From Mycobacterium saskatchewanense (GTDB lineage Bacteria > Actinomycetota > Actinomycetes > Mycobacteriales > Mycobacteriaceae): a stretch of DNA of 64,000 nucleotides. The notes under the pieces were generated by a model. That model was given only the letters and a program-made list of their open reading frames with translations, did not search any database and was not told the origin of the DNA. The position numbers and the translations under genes were made by a program. Of this stretch, positions 16,693-25,094 are shown in pieces. The stretch's first letter is position 1. Every line of letters starts with the position of its first letter. The stretch is from positions 2,542,001 through 2,606,000 of the forward strand of contig NZ_AP022573.1 of NCBI RefSeq assembly GCF_010729105.1. The letters are read 5' to 3'.

Positions 16693-18507
16693 ATGGCAGT
16701 TGGACCTGATTTTGTTCCGTGGATGCAACAACAGGTCGGCGAGTGGGCGGATAAGTATGGGGTGGACGGCAGGCGCGCATTCCCGGCCTGGTGTTTGCAC
16801 TTCCTGTTCGACGTCGAAGACGATGACGCCTTCAACCAAACCGACACCCTCACACAGGGCGACGCCGGGCTTGACGGTTGGTACTTCGACCTCGACAGCG
16901 GGGTCTTCCATCTAATGCAGGCGAAGTATCTTGACGATCCGACGAACGGACAGGTCAGTGGCGGCGCACTGGACCCGCTCCTCAGGGCAGCGCTTCTGCT
17001 GCAAGATCCCAGCAAGATCGAGGAAGGTCCTCATCGGGCAAAACTCACCAGTATCGCCATTGACCTGCAACAGGCTCTCCTGGATGAGGTCGCCGTGTCG
17101 CTCGATTTCATGATCGCTGGATCGGTCTCAGACCAGACCAAGTTAGAGCTGGAGCAAGCGGCCTCCGCGCTTGGCCCGAATTTCAGCGCGACTTTCTACG
17201 ACACCGGTCGACTATGGTCCGTGCGGCTTGCCGATGAGCCGATCGCTGACCTCGCAGGTGAGACCGTCACCTTCGCTGTTGCAGGTCCAAATGAACACTT
17301 CGAGCGTGACAGCATTGCCCTCGGCGGTGTCGAGAAGGCGGCAGTGGCAACGATCGACGGGCGATCTCTGGCTGATGTCGCGGACGGAGTGGGTGCCAGG
17401 CTATTTCATAGCAATGTTCGGTACTATCTCAGAGGCACCAACCGAGTTAATAAATCCATGCGTACCACGCTAGAAACTCCAGACGGGAAATCCGCCTTCT
17501 GGCTCTACAATAATGGCCTCACCATCGTCGCAGATACCTTCGAATTTAAGTCGAATAACGGCACGACGGTTATTGCAATAGAAAATCCACAGATCGTCAA
17601 CGGCGCGCAGACGACTTCGGTTTTGAAAGACCGGCGAGCCCACCTTCAACCTGGCGACGTATCGGTTCAAGCTCGCATCATAGCGGTCACGAAAGACGAG
17701 GATGGCCGTAAACGACTCGAGAAGATTTCGGAGTTCACCAACAGCCAAAGTCCTGTGCGCGCTGGGGATTTGCGCGCAAACGATCGACGACATAAGACGC
17801 TTCAACAAGCCTTCGACATGCTGCCCAGCCCGGTGTTCTACGAGCGACGCCGAGGCGAGTGGTACTCGTTGGATGCGGCATCAAAGCAGCGATACCAAAC
17901 GCGAAAAGTCACCAAGGAAGAGATCGGACAGCGGTATCTCGCATTCCGCGGAAAACCAGCCGAATCAATCGCAAAGAAGGATTCAATATTCGGGGAATTG
18001 GAAGCAGAAGCATTCGACACTTCAGTGTCGGCTCATGTATACATGCTTGCCGATACCCTGTACAAACAGGCTTACGATTTGTTGAGAGAAAGTCAGCAGG
18101 ACCAGCTCCTCGCGCTCGTCCCCGGCTTCAGTACGCCTATATCCTCCGAGGAAGGCGCACCGACTCAGATCGCGACCCTCAGGCGCGTCCACAAATTAGC
18201 TTGCGCACATGCAGTCGCCCTGGCTCATGTGGTCCTGACCAAGCGTTATAGCACTATCGCCGGTTACCGATCGGCAGTCATCCGAACCCGACTGATGGAC
18301 CCCGCCGACGGGACGAAGGATCTGGTATGGGGATTGGTTTTCAAGTCGATCCGCTTATGGCTCTCGGCGCTCCAGGACAAGGGAGCCTTGAAAGCGACCT
18401 TGCAGCGTAGCGAGGGCTTCACGCAGCAGAAGGCGACGCTGCAAGACGTCATGGTCGATGTTGACCTCAACGTCAAGATGGCCGCAATACCGACATCACC
18501 GGCTTGA
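16693..18507 (+). CDS. AIPR-family (abortive infection phage resistance) protein with nuclease-like N-terminus
   Basis: 604 residues; AGGAGG lies 7 nt before ATG 16693. The N-terminal 90 residues have GDAGLDGWYFD...VFHLMQAKYL (Asp61, Gln77, Lys79), a PD-(D/E)xK-like arrangement. The central AIPR core reads ARLFHSNVRYYLRG, then FWLYNNGLTIVADTF and IENPQIVNGAQTTSVL, which identify the family. AIPR proteins are known from abortive infection and from loci with phosphorothioation genes. Its 3' end overlaps the convergent methyltransferase of the dnd operon by 12 bp. No membrane segment. The role as effector of the Dnd system is inferred from position. Confidence 0.87.
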   Translation: MAVGPDFVPWMQQQVGEWADKYGVDGRRAFPAWCLHFLFDVEDDDAFNQTDTLTQGDAGLDGWYFDLDSGVFHLMQAKYLDDPTNGQVSGGALDPLLRAALLLQDPSKIEEGPHRAKLTSIAIDLQQALLDEVAVSLDFMIAGSVSDQTKLELEQAASALGPNFSATFYDTGRLWSVRLADEPIADLAGETVTFAVAGPNEHFERDSIALGGVEKAAVATIDGRSLADVADGVGARLFHSNVRYYLRGTNRVNKSMRTTLETPDGKSAFWLYNNGLTIVADTFEFKSNNGTTVIAIENPQIVNGAQTTSVLKDRRAHLQPGDVSVQARIIAVTKDEDGRKRLEKISEFTNSQSPVRAGDLRANDRRHKTLQQAFDMLPSPVFYERRRGEWYSLDAASKQRYQTRKVTKEEIGQRYLAFRGKPAESIAKKDSIFGELEAEAFDTSVSAHVYMLADTLYKQAYDLLRESQQDQLLALVPGFSTPISSEEGAPTQIATLRRVHKLACAHAVALAHVVLTKRYSTIAGYRSAVIRTRLMDPADGTKDLVWGLVFKSIRLWLSALQDKGALKATLQRSEGFTQQKATLQDVMVDVDLNVKMAAIPTSPA

Positions 18508-19944
18508 CGACAGCCGATGACCCCGAATCTCGACCCTCGCCTCGGCTAGTGCCTGCTGCCAGCCGCGCAGCGTTCCAATGCGCTCAGGATGTTCGTACAA
18601 GCCGGCGCGACGCTCAGCTCGCGTCAATCGCTCATAGAGCTGTCGCCGCGGATCGTCGGGCGCAACGAATTCTTCCTTGCGGTGGAGCAGTGGCGGGTTT
18701 TCTGAGCGGCTGTAATCACGCCAGTCCACGCTGAGCCTTCGCAAATTCACGGTGACCGCCGACCGCAGCGTAGGGTGGGGATCGCGATCGAAGGCGGGAT
18801 AGGTCAGGTAGGACACCTGCGGTTCGGTCACTGACAGCTTCACCATATTGGCATGCTCTACGGTTCCCGCCAGGATGCGGCCGCAACCTTCGTATACGCG
18901 TAACACCGGCGGTAGTAGCCCGAGGGCAGATCGGTGCACGTACAACGCAGACGGCGTCTGCTTACCGACGCCGCTGCTGCGTGCTGCGACGAGCACTATC
19001 GCCGGGTCGCCGGTCGCCAGTAGCAGCCGGTCGGCTTGGAGGCATGCGTCGCTGTACGTGCCGAAGTGGGCTTTGATATCTGCCGCAAGGGTTTTCGCGA
19101 GTTCACTGAATCGCGGTCGCCGGCCAAATCGTGACATCGCGATGTAGACAAGTAGCTCCTGGCGCCGCTGCAGCGCCACCTGATCCCAGTAGCCGTCATC
19201 GGTAACCTGCCGAATAAGGTTGGTAGCGCGGGCAATACTCGTGAACTGCTCCCGAATGTCGGCCTCGGAGGCCTCCCCCAGTTCGTCCGCACGGGGCGGT
19301 CGAGCGTGGACGCGAAGGAAGTCAAGTAGCGGTGCCAAAGTCTCTTGATTGGCTTCGTACACCGCGTGCGGATCGACGTGCACACGAGGCCGGTAGGTGT
19401 ATGCCCGCGTAGCAAGAAACTCGTGAGCGAGGGTGGTGTCGCGGAAGACGTAGAATATACCTGGTGCCGCAGCGATCGGTTTGACACCGAGCGCCTCTTC
19501 AACCCACGTCGCCAATTCGGCTTGCTCATAGAACTTTTGGAACGTGCCGGTCCGCGTTACAACCCCATCGGCATGGGGTCGGCCTTCAAGGTCTCTCGCC
19601 TCCCATACCAGCCTGGCGGAGACGATCAGCACCTGCTCAGCGAGATTCCACGCGCGCTGTAACGTCTCGCGGCGCTCGGCCCGATCCTCAATGACATTGA
19701 CGACGTAGCCCAGGTTCACGACATCGGCGGGGCGTAAGGCCGTCCCCGGCCGGTGGCTCGGGTCCCACCCGTCGCTCCGATATCCCAGCGCACTGAGGTT
19801 CCGCAGGTCATCGCCCCGCCCACAGCCGTAATCGAACACGGACAAAGCGGTATTCAGCACACCGTCGGCCACCGCCAACGCAATCGGACGGGACAACGCC
19901 GCGCGCGTCATCGCCGTTCGGTGACGCGCAACCGGCTGGGTCAT
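18496..19944 (-). CDS. DNA phosphorothioation-associated putative methyltransferase
   Basis: 482 residues. The SAM site is near the N-terminus (FDYGCGRGDDLRNLSALGY), followed by GWDPSHRPG and VVNLGYVVNVIED. The long C-terminal part includes FSELAKTLAADIKAHFG and LSVDWRDYSRSENPPLLHRK. This is the family found with Dnd genes in place of the DndFGH restriction proteins; target and role are not established. The start overlaps the dndE stop by 4 bp (ATGA), making it the last gene of the dndB-C-D-E operon. Its 3' end overlaps the AIPR gene head-on. Confidence 0.88.
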   Translation of the reverse strand: MTQPVARHRTAMTRAALSRPIALAVADGVLNTALSVFDYGCGRGDDLRNLSALGYRSDGWDPSHRPGTALRPADVVNLGYVVNVIEDRAERRETLQRAWNLAEQVLIVSARLVWEARDLEGRPHADGVVTRTGTFQKFYEQAELATWVEEALGVKPIAAAPGIFYVFRDTTLAHEFLATRAYTYRPRVHVDPHAVYEANQETLAPLLDFLRVHARPPRADELGEASEADIREQFTSIARATNLIRQVTDDGYWDQVALQRRQELLVYIAMSRFGRRPRFSELAKTLAADIKAHFGTYSDACLQADRLLLATGDPAIVLVAARSSGVGKQTPSALYVHRSALGLLPPVLRVYEGCGRILAGTVEHANMVKLSVTEPQVSYLTYPAFDRDPHPTLRSAVTVNLRRLSVDWRDYSRSENPPLLHRKEEFVAPDDPRRQLYERLTRAERRAGLYEHPERIGTLRGWQQALAEARVEIRGHRLSSSR

Positions 19945-20333
19945 GCGGCCGGCGGTTGGTCCAGTGCGACAGCCGCGAGCCCGGCGATGTTGGTGACACG
20001 GGGATCCCCGACGAGGTACCCGATGCCGCGATGAAGGTGGAGGCGCAGCTGTTGGCCCACGGTGTCCTCATCGGTCGAGAGACCGTCGACGTGGCAGCGG
20101 TAGCGCACCAGCGCGAATAGCTCGTCACCATACTCACCGGCGAACACCCGCCACGTCATTTCGACATTGCTGTCGAAGACTAGCTTCGCGGATGGGGGCG
20201 GTGCTGCTTCGGCTAGCGAACGGCACAACGCCCACCGGCACAACACATTCCATTGCGTGATGCCTGTACGACGCTTCAGAGTGACCAGCTGGTCGCGGCC
20301 CGTCGTTGTCAGCCTGATGTGCTCGATACCCAT
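19941..20333 (-). CDS. dndE: DNA sulfur modification protein DndE
   Basis: 130 residues. DndE binds nicked DNA in the DndCDE modification complex that replaces a non-bridging phosphate oxygen by sulfur. The sequence opens with IEHIRLTTTGRDQLVTLKRRTG and continues QWNVLCRWALCRSLAE, the family's helical core with its conserved basic residues. Ribosome site GGGAG before ATG 20333. It starts 2 bp after the dndD stop and overlaps the next methyltransferase gene. Slightly longer than the common 110-120 residues. Confidence 0.88.
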   Translation of the reverse strand: MGIEHIRLTTTGRDQLVTLKRRTGITQWNVLCRWALCRSLAEAAPPPSAKLVFDSNVEMTWRVFAGEYGDELFALVRYRCHVDGLSTDEDTVGQQLRLHLHRGIGYLVGDPRVTNIAGLAAVALDQPPAA

Positions 20334-20335
20334 AC

Positions 20336-22312
20336 TTACTCCCAGAAATAGCCGGGTCGGATCGTGGTGGCGTTGGTGGCGCCATCGAAATCCAGCTGAT
20401 ACATCCGCCCTACAAACGGCCGCAACGTCTTCAACGCCGCTTCGTCGACCTCGGTATCGGTCGAGAGCAGCACAACTTGGTGCGCAGCATGGGGGAAGTA
20501 CCGCTCGACGAGTCGACCGCGGTGTTCTCCGTCAAGGCGCCCGAGCGGAGTATCAATGACCATCGGTAGGGGTTGTCCAGCAGCTTGCGCAAGGCCCCAA
20601 AGCAACGCGACGGCGAGTAGTTGGCGTTCACCCGCCGACAGCTCGGTGGCCGCGAGACTCTGACCGTCCGAGCCGACGAGCTCCACCGCGTATGTGGTCG
20701 GATCAATCCGAATGTCGGTGACCAGACGGTCCTTTCGCAGCAACCGACCGAGAGCTTCAAGCACCAGCCGCGATATCTGGCCGACGTGACGTTCAGCCGC
20801 TTTGACCTTCAATGCGTCCAGGGTTTTTCGTGCCCGTTCGGCATGCTCGACGAGGCGACGGTCATCGTCGGCGTCGAGTGTGGCCCGCGCTGCCTGGTCC
20901 ATCGCTGCCTCGTAAGCGGTGTCAGCACGCGCACGCTCCTGCCGCGCCGCCTCCAACCGGTCTTCAGCCTGCACGAGCAATGCATGGCAGCGCACCGCGT
21001 GCTGCGACGCCTCGTCGAGTTCTTGCTTGATCGAAGTCAACGCCTCCGGGTCCGGAATTGCGACAAGCGTCCGCTCGGCCTGCTCCAACTCTCCGGCGAG
21101 CTTGTCCCGCCGGTCCACGAGCGATAGCAGCCGCTTGCGCGATGAAGGCAGGATGCTCGACCGCAGCGCGTCAATAGTGCGACCGTCAGTAAGCCCACTG
21201 ATCATCGGCACCCGCGCCGATGCCTCCTGGCGCTCGGCAACGTCGGTCGACATGAATGATTCCAGCGCTGTCAGCGCCGCCCCGCGTACTTTGGCTTTCT
21301 GCAATTGGTCTAGCAATACTTGATCTCGTGCTGCAACGACATCGAGTACGAGCGACTCACGATGTGCATCCCGTTCCAACGCAACCTGATTCGCGAGTGA
21401 AGCCAGCAGATGGGTCGCCTGCAGAAGAGGAGCCGCTTCGGCCGCCTCGGCGCGTAGCTCTTCGTCAACATCAGTGATCTGCTGACGAACGAGCACCAGC
21501 CGCGCCTCAGCCGCTTCACGTTGCTCGAGCAGCCCACCGCCAGCGGCTCGATACTGCTCGGTGACTGCATTGAGGCGCTTATCGGCCCGCTCAGCCTCCA
21601 CCTTCGCAGTGCCGACCTGCTCTTGGGCGAGTTCCGCTGCCTGGCGCGCGTAGGTGACCGCGGCGCGATTTGCCTCGACAAGTTGCCGCAGTTCCTCGGG
21701 CACCTCGGCGCCCCGGTGGCGACGACGAATCACGGCCAGGTCCGTTGCCAGACGATCGATCAGTTCCAGCCCAAGCAGAGCGGCAAGAGCGGATTGCAGC
21801 ACACGTTGTGACTGCTCCAAATCAGCCAGCGCTTCAATTTGCTCGCCATCGAAGAAAAACAGGCCAGCGATACCACGGGGAATGAAGGTCTCGACATACT
21901 CGCTCCATGTCGATGCAAGGGATTCATCGAATTTCCCATCGACCCACACCAGAACGAACTCACGCAGTGCGGCACCGCCGCCTTGCCACCGACGTCTGAT
22001 GCGGTAGCTGTGCTTGATTCCCTGCTGGAAGACATGGAAGGTGAGCTCAACGGCAGCGCCTTCGGAAGCGGGAACACCGTGGTGGATAAGGCTTCTGAGG
22101 TAACTGTCATAGCTCCCGGTGCGCCCGCGACGCGCTTGCGACAGCGCTCCGTAGAGGGCTAGATGGATGGCCTCGAGGATCGTCGTCTTACCGGCACCGT
22201 TCAAACCCCCGATGAGAACAACAGGCTTCTTCGAAGATGGCGGTGTCAGCCGAATTTCGTTCTTTCCTCGATAGGTGCCGATGTTTTCCAAGACGAGCGA
22301 GTCAAGAATCAC
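20336..22312 (-). CDS. dndD: DNA sulfur modification protein DndD, SMC-like ATPase
   Basis: 658 residues. The N-terminal ATP site has LIGGLNGAGKTTILEAIHLA (Walker A, about residues 33-45). The C-terminus has the ABC signature ELSAGERQLLAVALLWGLAQ and Walker B PMVIDTPLGRLDGEHRG. The middle 350 residues form a long coiled coil with heptad-like ALTAL, RLVLVRQQ and ELEQAERT segments, interrupted by a hinge. DndD is thought to supply energy or alter DNA topology for phosphorothioate insertion. Start GTG 22312 overlaps the dndC stop (GTGA). Confidence 0.92.
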   Translation of the reverse strand: MILDSLVLENIGTYRGKNEIRLTPPSSKKPVVLIGGLNGAGKTTILEAIHLALYGALSQARRGRTGSYDSYLRSLIHHGVPASEGAAVELTFHVFQQGIKHSYRIRRRWQGGGAALREFVLVWVDGKFDESLASTWSEYVETFIPRGIAGLFFFDGEQIEALADLEQSQRVLQSALAALLGLELIDRLATDLAVIRRRHRGAEVPEELRQLVEANRAAVTYARQAAELAQEQVGTAKVEAERADKRLNAVTEQYRAAGGGLLEQREAAEARLVLVRQQITDVDEELRAEAAEAAPLLQATHLLASLANQVALERDAHRESLVLDVVAARDQVLLDQLQKAKVRGAALTALESFMSTDVAERQEASARVPMISGLTDGRTIDALRSSILPSSRKRLLSLVDRRDKLAGELEQAERTLVAIPDPEALTSIKQELDEASQHAVRCHALLVQAEDRLEAARQERARADTAYEAAMDQAARATLDADDDRRLVEHAERARKTLDALKVKAAERHVGQISRLVLEALGRLLRKDRLVTDIRIDPTTYAVELVGSDGQSLAATELSAGERQLLAVALLWGLAQAAGQPLPMVIDTPLGRLDGEHRGRLVERYFPHAAHQVVLLSTDTEVDEAALKTLRPFVGRMYQLDFDGATNATTIRPGYFWE

Positions 22313-23850
22313 TGAACGACCTCCTCCCCTGATTTCTGCCGGACGTACCCATCGATAATGTCCAGAGGGTCTGGTTCGTCTGTCGGATCAGCGTTTCGAT
22401 CCATGGCGGCTTTGCGTCGGTGTGCCCGGAGGGTGGCGTCGGTCTCGTCGTCGTAGAAGTTTCGTCGAATCGCACCTTCGAGCGAGTCAAACAGTCCGGC
22501 ACGGCGAGACTGAGACTGATATCGCTGTTCGATGTCGAGTAGTTCGCGGACGAGTTCAAAGTGCAGCCGGTCACCATCGGCCACTTCGCGCAGCGTCTCA
22601 ATCAGTTCCGGTCCCAGTGGCAGATGCTCGTCGAGTGGGCCGCCGGGGTAGGTCGTGCCCATCGCTTGCTCGTAGATGCCCGGAAGGTGATCCTCGAACT
22701 CGTGTTTCTCCACCACCCAGATGCGACGGATCTCTTCTAACTCAGGTTGTGTGATCAGATCGAGGGACCGGACGTAATCGGGTCCCTCTGCACGGATGAA
22801 CGCCTGTGCCTCAAGGAGTCTGCGCAGCCAATCTTCGCGTGAGGCTTGGGTGTACGGTCCAGGAATCGGCTTACCATGGAATAGCTGAACTGCACCATTC
22901 ATCCGACGGAAGTCCCGAAGATGCCGGTCGTCGGCGATGTCGAGCGCATTGCGGAGATCAAGCAGCGGAAGCATCCACTCCTTCTCCTCGTCGTTTTGAA
23001 TCATGGCCGACATCGACTTGTCCTTATCCACGAGCGTGCACGTCCAGCACCCGAATCGACTGTCGCCGCAACTCGGCGTGCTGGAGTCGACAACCAATGG
23101 GCACTCGCCGTCCGGCGAAGCGCCTTGGTACATCGTGAGTAGCTCTTTGTTGGAGTACCCCCATGGATTGGCCTGTTGCATCAGGAAAGTCCACACGTCA
23201 TCGTTGGACCAGTCCTCGATCGGCGAATAGACGAGGCAGTTCGGCAAAGAGTTGTTCGGGCTCAGGAGATCTCGGACCCGCCGGGCTTGCAGTTCCGTCA
23301 TTCGGTGCGACCGCCCCGAACTTTCAGCCTTGCGCGTTCCCAGTACCAGTATTGCTTCGCCATGCGCTTTCACCATCTCGCGGATGAAAGAGTTGGATGG
23401 CTTGATTTTCAGCCGTTCGGTGCACCACCGAAACTTTGGCCTGGGCGCTGGGTAGCCACGGCCGATCAGGTTAACCCAAAACGTATCCGCCACCGCCGGC
23501 GTCAATCGGTGGGGCGCGATGGGAAGTCCCCCGGCGCGCGCCGCCCCCTCCATTACCTCCAACGAGTGCGTTACCCACGCGGCGACAACCGGGTTCTCGA
23601 CTAGCGTGTCTGTGCTAATCACATGGACGGGCTTGTGGCGTTGCTTCTCCGGAAGTCCTTGCAGAGCAAGCCATACGATCTGCAGAACGGCAGTCGAGTC
23701 CTTGCCACCCGAGTAGCCGACGACCCACGGCACGTCATCGGCGGCATATAGCTCCTGTGTCTTATTGACGACCGTTTCGATCGTCGCAGCGAACCCCACT
23801 TCGTCGAACGCCGATCGCCGCTTCGGCGAGATAGGCAGGCTGCGCTTCAT
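22309..23850 (-). CDS. dndC: DNA sulfur modification protein DndC, PAPS-reductase-like
   Basis: 513 residues from ATG 23850, decided by AAGGAGG upstream and the ATGA overlap with dndB; a frame open to 24054 is the shadow of dndB. The PP-loop VGYSGGKDSTAVLQ binds ATP and transfers activated sulfur. CGDSRFGCWTC provides Cys residues for the 4Fe-4S cluster typical of DndC. Further family segments are FRWCTERLKIKPS and RMTELQARRVRDLL. DndC activates the DNA phosphate using sulfur delivered by DndA. Confidence 0.94.
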   Translation of the reverse strand: MKRSLPISPKRRSAFDEVGFAATIETVVNKTQELYAADDVPWVVGYSGGKDSTAVLQIVWLALQGLPEKQRHKPVHVISTDTLVENPVVAAWVTHSLEVMEGAARAGGLPIAPHRLTPAVADTFWVNLIGRGYPAPRPKFRWCTERLKIKPSNSFIREMVKAHGEAILVLGTRKAESSGRSHRMTELQARRVRDLLSPNNSLPNCLVYSPIEDWSNDDVWTFLMQQANPWGYSNKELLTMYQGASPDGECPLVVDSSTPSCGDSRFGCWTCTLVDKDKSMSAMIQNDEEKEWMLPLLDLRNALDIADDRHLRDFRRMNGAVQLFHGKPIPGPYTQASREDWLRRLLEAQAFIRAEGPDYVRSLDLITQPELEEIRRIWVVEKHEFEDHLPGIYEQAMGTTYPGGPLDEHLPLGPELIETLREVADGDRLHFELVRELLDIEQRYQSQSRRAGLFDSLEGAIRRNFYDDETDATLRAHRRKAAMDRNADPTDEPDPLDIIDGYVRQKSGEEVVQ

Positions 23851-24995
23851 CTGTTTCCTCCTTGAAATGCGTCCTCTGCCCGTTGTTCGTCCGGCGGCAG
23901 TGGGAGTCCCATCGCAGTGCGCATCGCAGCAGTGGTTAGAAGAACGTTGGCGGCGCTCTTCGAAACCCGTCCCCCGATGACCGCGCGGCCTTCCCACATG
24001 CTGCTCGACCGATGCCAGTCCAGGTTGCGCAGCTTCCTGAGGGCGGTTGACCACGCACGGACGCCTTTGCCTTCAGCCAAAAGACTGTTGCCAACCTTGC
24101 CCAGAGCATGGAGCACGATGCCGTGCGTGTGAATGAAGTCCTGCCGCACTTCGCCGGCCGTGATCTCCCGGTTGAACACTTGCTCCCACTCCGGGAATTG
24201 ATCTGCCACCAGCTCCCAATACTTCGCGGCCAGATCCACCTGGCGCTCGAAGTTGTCTTCCTCGACACCGTCGAGCAACGCCTTGGTGGCTGAGTAGAGC
24301 GCCGACAGTGTGAACAGTTTTCGTGAGCGCTGCGCCAGATTCGACGTCTCCATCTCGGTCAGATCACGGAGAAACGGAGAACGCATCACCACAAGCCTTG
24401 TGAGCGCGGATATCTCGTCTCGATGGTCATAGAGGACACCGATTGACTTAGCGGGACGCACAGCGTAGCGGTTGAGGTCGGCGAACATCTGCTGGCATCG
24501 CTCGAGCCCGACGTCGAGGAACATGACGATAGCGATGCTCTCGTCGCCGAGGGCTGGATTCTCGACGAGCGCGGCCTGAATCGCCGCACGCCGGTGCTGG
24601 CCATCATTGATGACGAAGCGAGCAGACATCGGGATGGTGAGTGTTCCAACGCGCTCGCTGGGACCATCGCTCGCAATCGGTTCAAAGTGCACGTCGGCAT
24701 CGACAGACGCGGTCAGGGCAGAGAAGACGTAGCTGTCGGAGTTGTCAACGATGTAGCGGGCGATCTCGGGCACCCGCCCCTTGTTCAGGGTGCGCTGCGC
24801 ACGCATCTCGGGTGTCAGCTCTTCTTCGTCGAACAGGAACATCCGAGGAATGAGCCGTAACGGACACATCGTCACGTAGTACTCGCGGCCGGCTTGTACT
24901 CCACGGATAGCGGGGAAGACATACTCGAACCCGGCGGTGCGGGCGCGACCTGCGGATTCGGGTGATTGTTGCGGGGCGGCGTTAGTTTGCGTCAC
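23847..24995 (-). CDS. dndB: DndB, DGQHR-domain regulator or modifier of phosphorothioation
   Basis: 382 residues. The diagnostic DGQHR motif is present as FVINDGQHRRAAIQAAL, followed by MFLDVGLERCQQMFADLNR. Loss of dndB in Streptomyces and Salmonella alters the number of modified sites, so it acts as a specificity factor or regulator. First gene of the dndBCDE operon; its stop overlaps the dndC start by 4 bp. It faces dndA across about 100 bp holding inverted repeats, the arrangement known from Streptomyces lividans. Confidence 0.93.
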   Translation of the reverse strand: MTQTNAAPQQSPESAGRARTAGFEYVFPAIRGVQAGREYYVTMCPLRLIPRMFLFDEEELTPEMRAQRTLNKGRVPEIARYIVDNSDSYVFSALTASVDADVHFEPIASDGPSERVGTLTIPMSARFVINDGQHRRAAIQAALVENPALGDESIAIVMFLDVGLERCQQMFADLNRYAVRPAKSIGVLYDHRDEISALTRLVVMRSPFLRDLTEMETSNLAQRSRKLFTLSALYSATKALLDGVEEDNFERQVDLAAKYWELVADQFPEWEQVFNREITAGEVRQDFIHTHGIVLHALGKVGNSLLAEGKGVRAWSTALRKLRNLDWHRSSSMWEGRAVIGGRVSKSAANVLLTTAAMRTAMGLPLPPDEQRAEDAFQGGNR

Positions 24996-25017
24996 CTCTC
25001 ACCCTCCTACCGTATTT

Positions 25018-25061
25018 GTTCGGAAAACACAATCCGTACACGTGGCCGCGTTTCTCCGAAC
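25018..25061. promoter_or_regulatory. Inverted repeat in the dndB-dndA divergent promoter region
   Basis: GTTCGGA (25018-25024, followed by AAAAC) and TCCGAAC (25055-25061, preceded by GTTTC) form an imperfect inverted repeat of about 11 bp per arm separated by about 30 bp. Placed midway between the divergent starts, it could be bound by a regulator controlling both directions. No regulator gene is adjacent. Confidence 0.4.
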
Positions 25062-25094
25062 GCATGTCAGAACCTACGCGTACCGTCTTGGACC

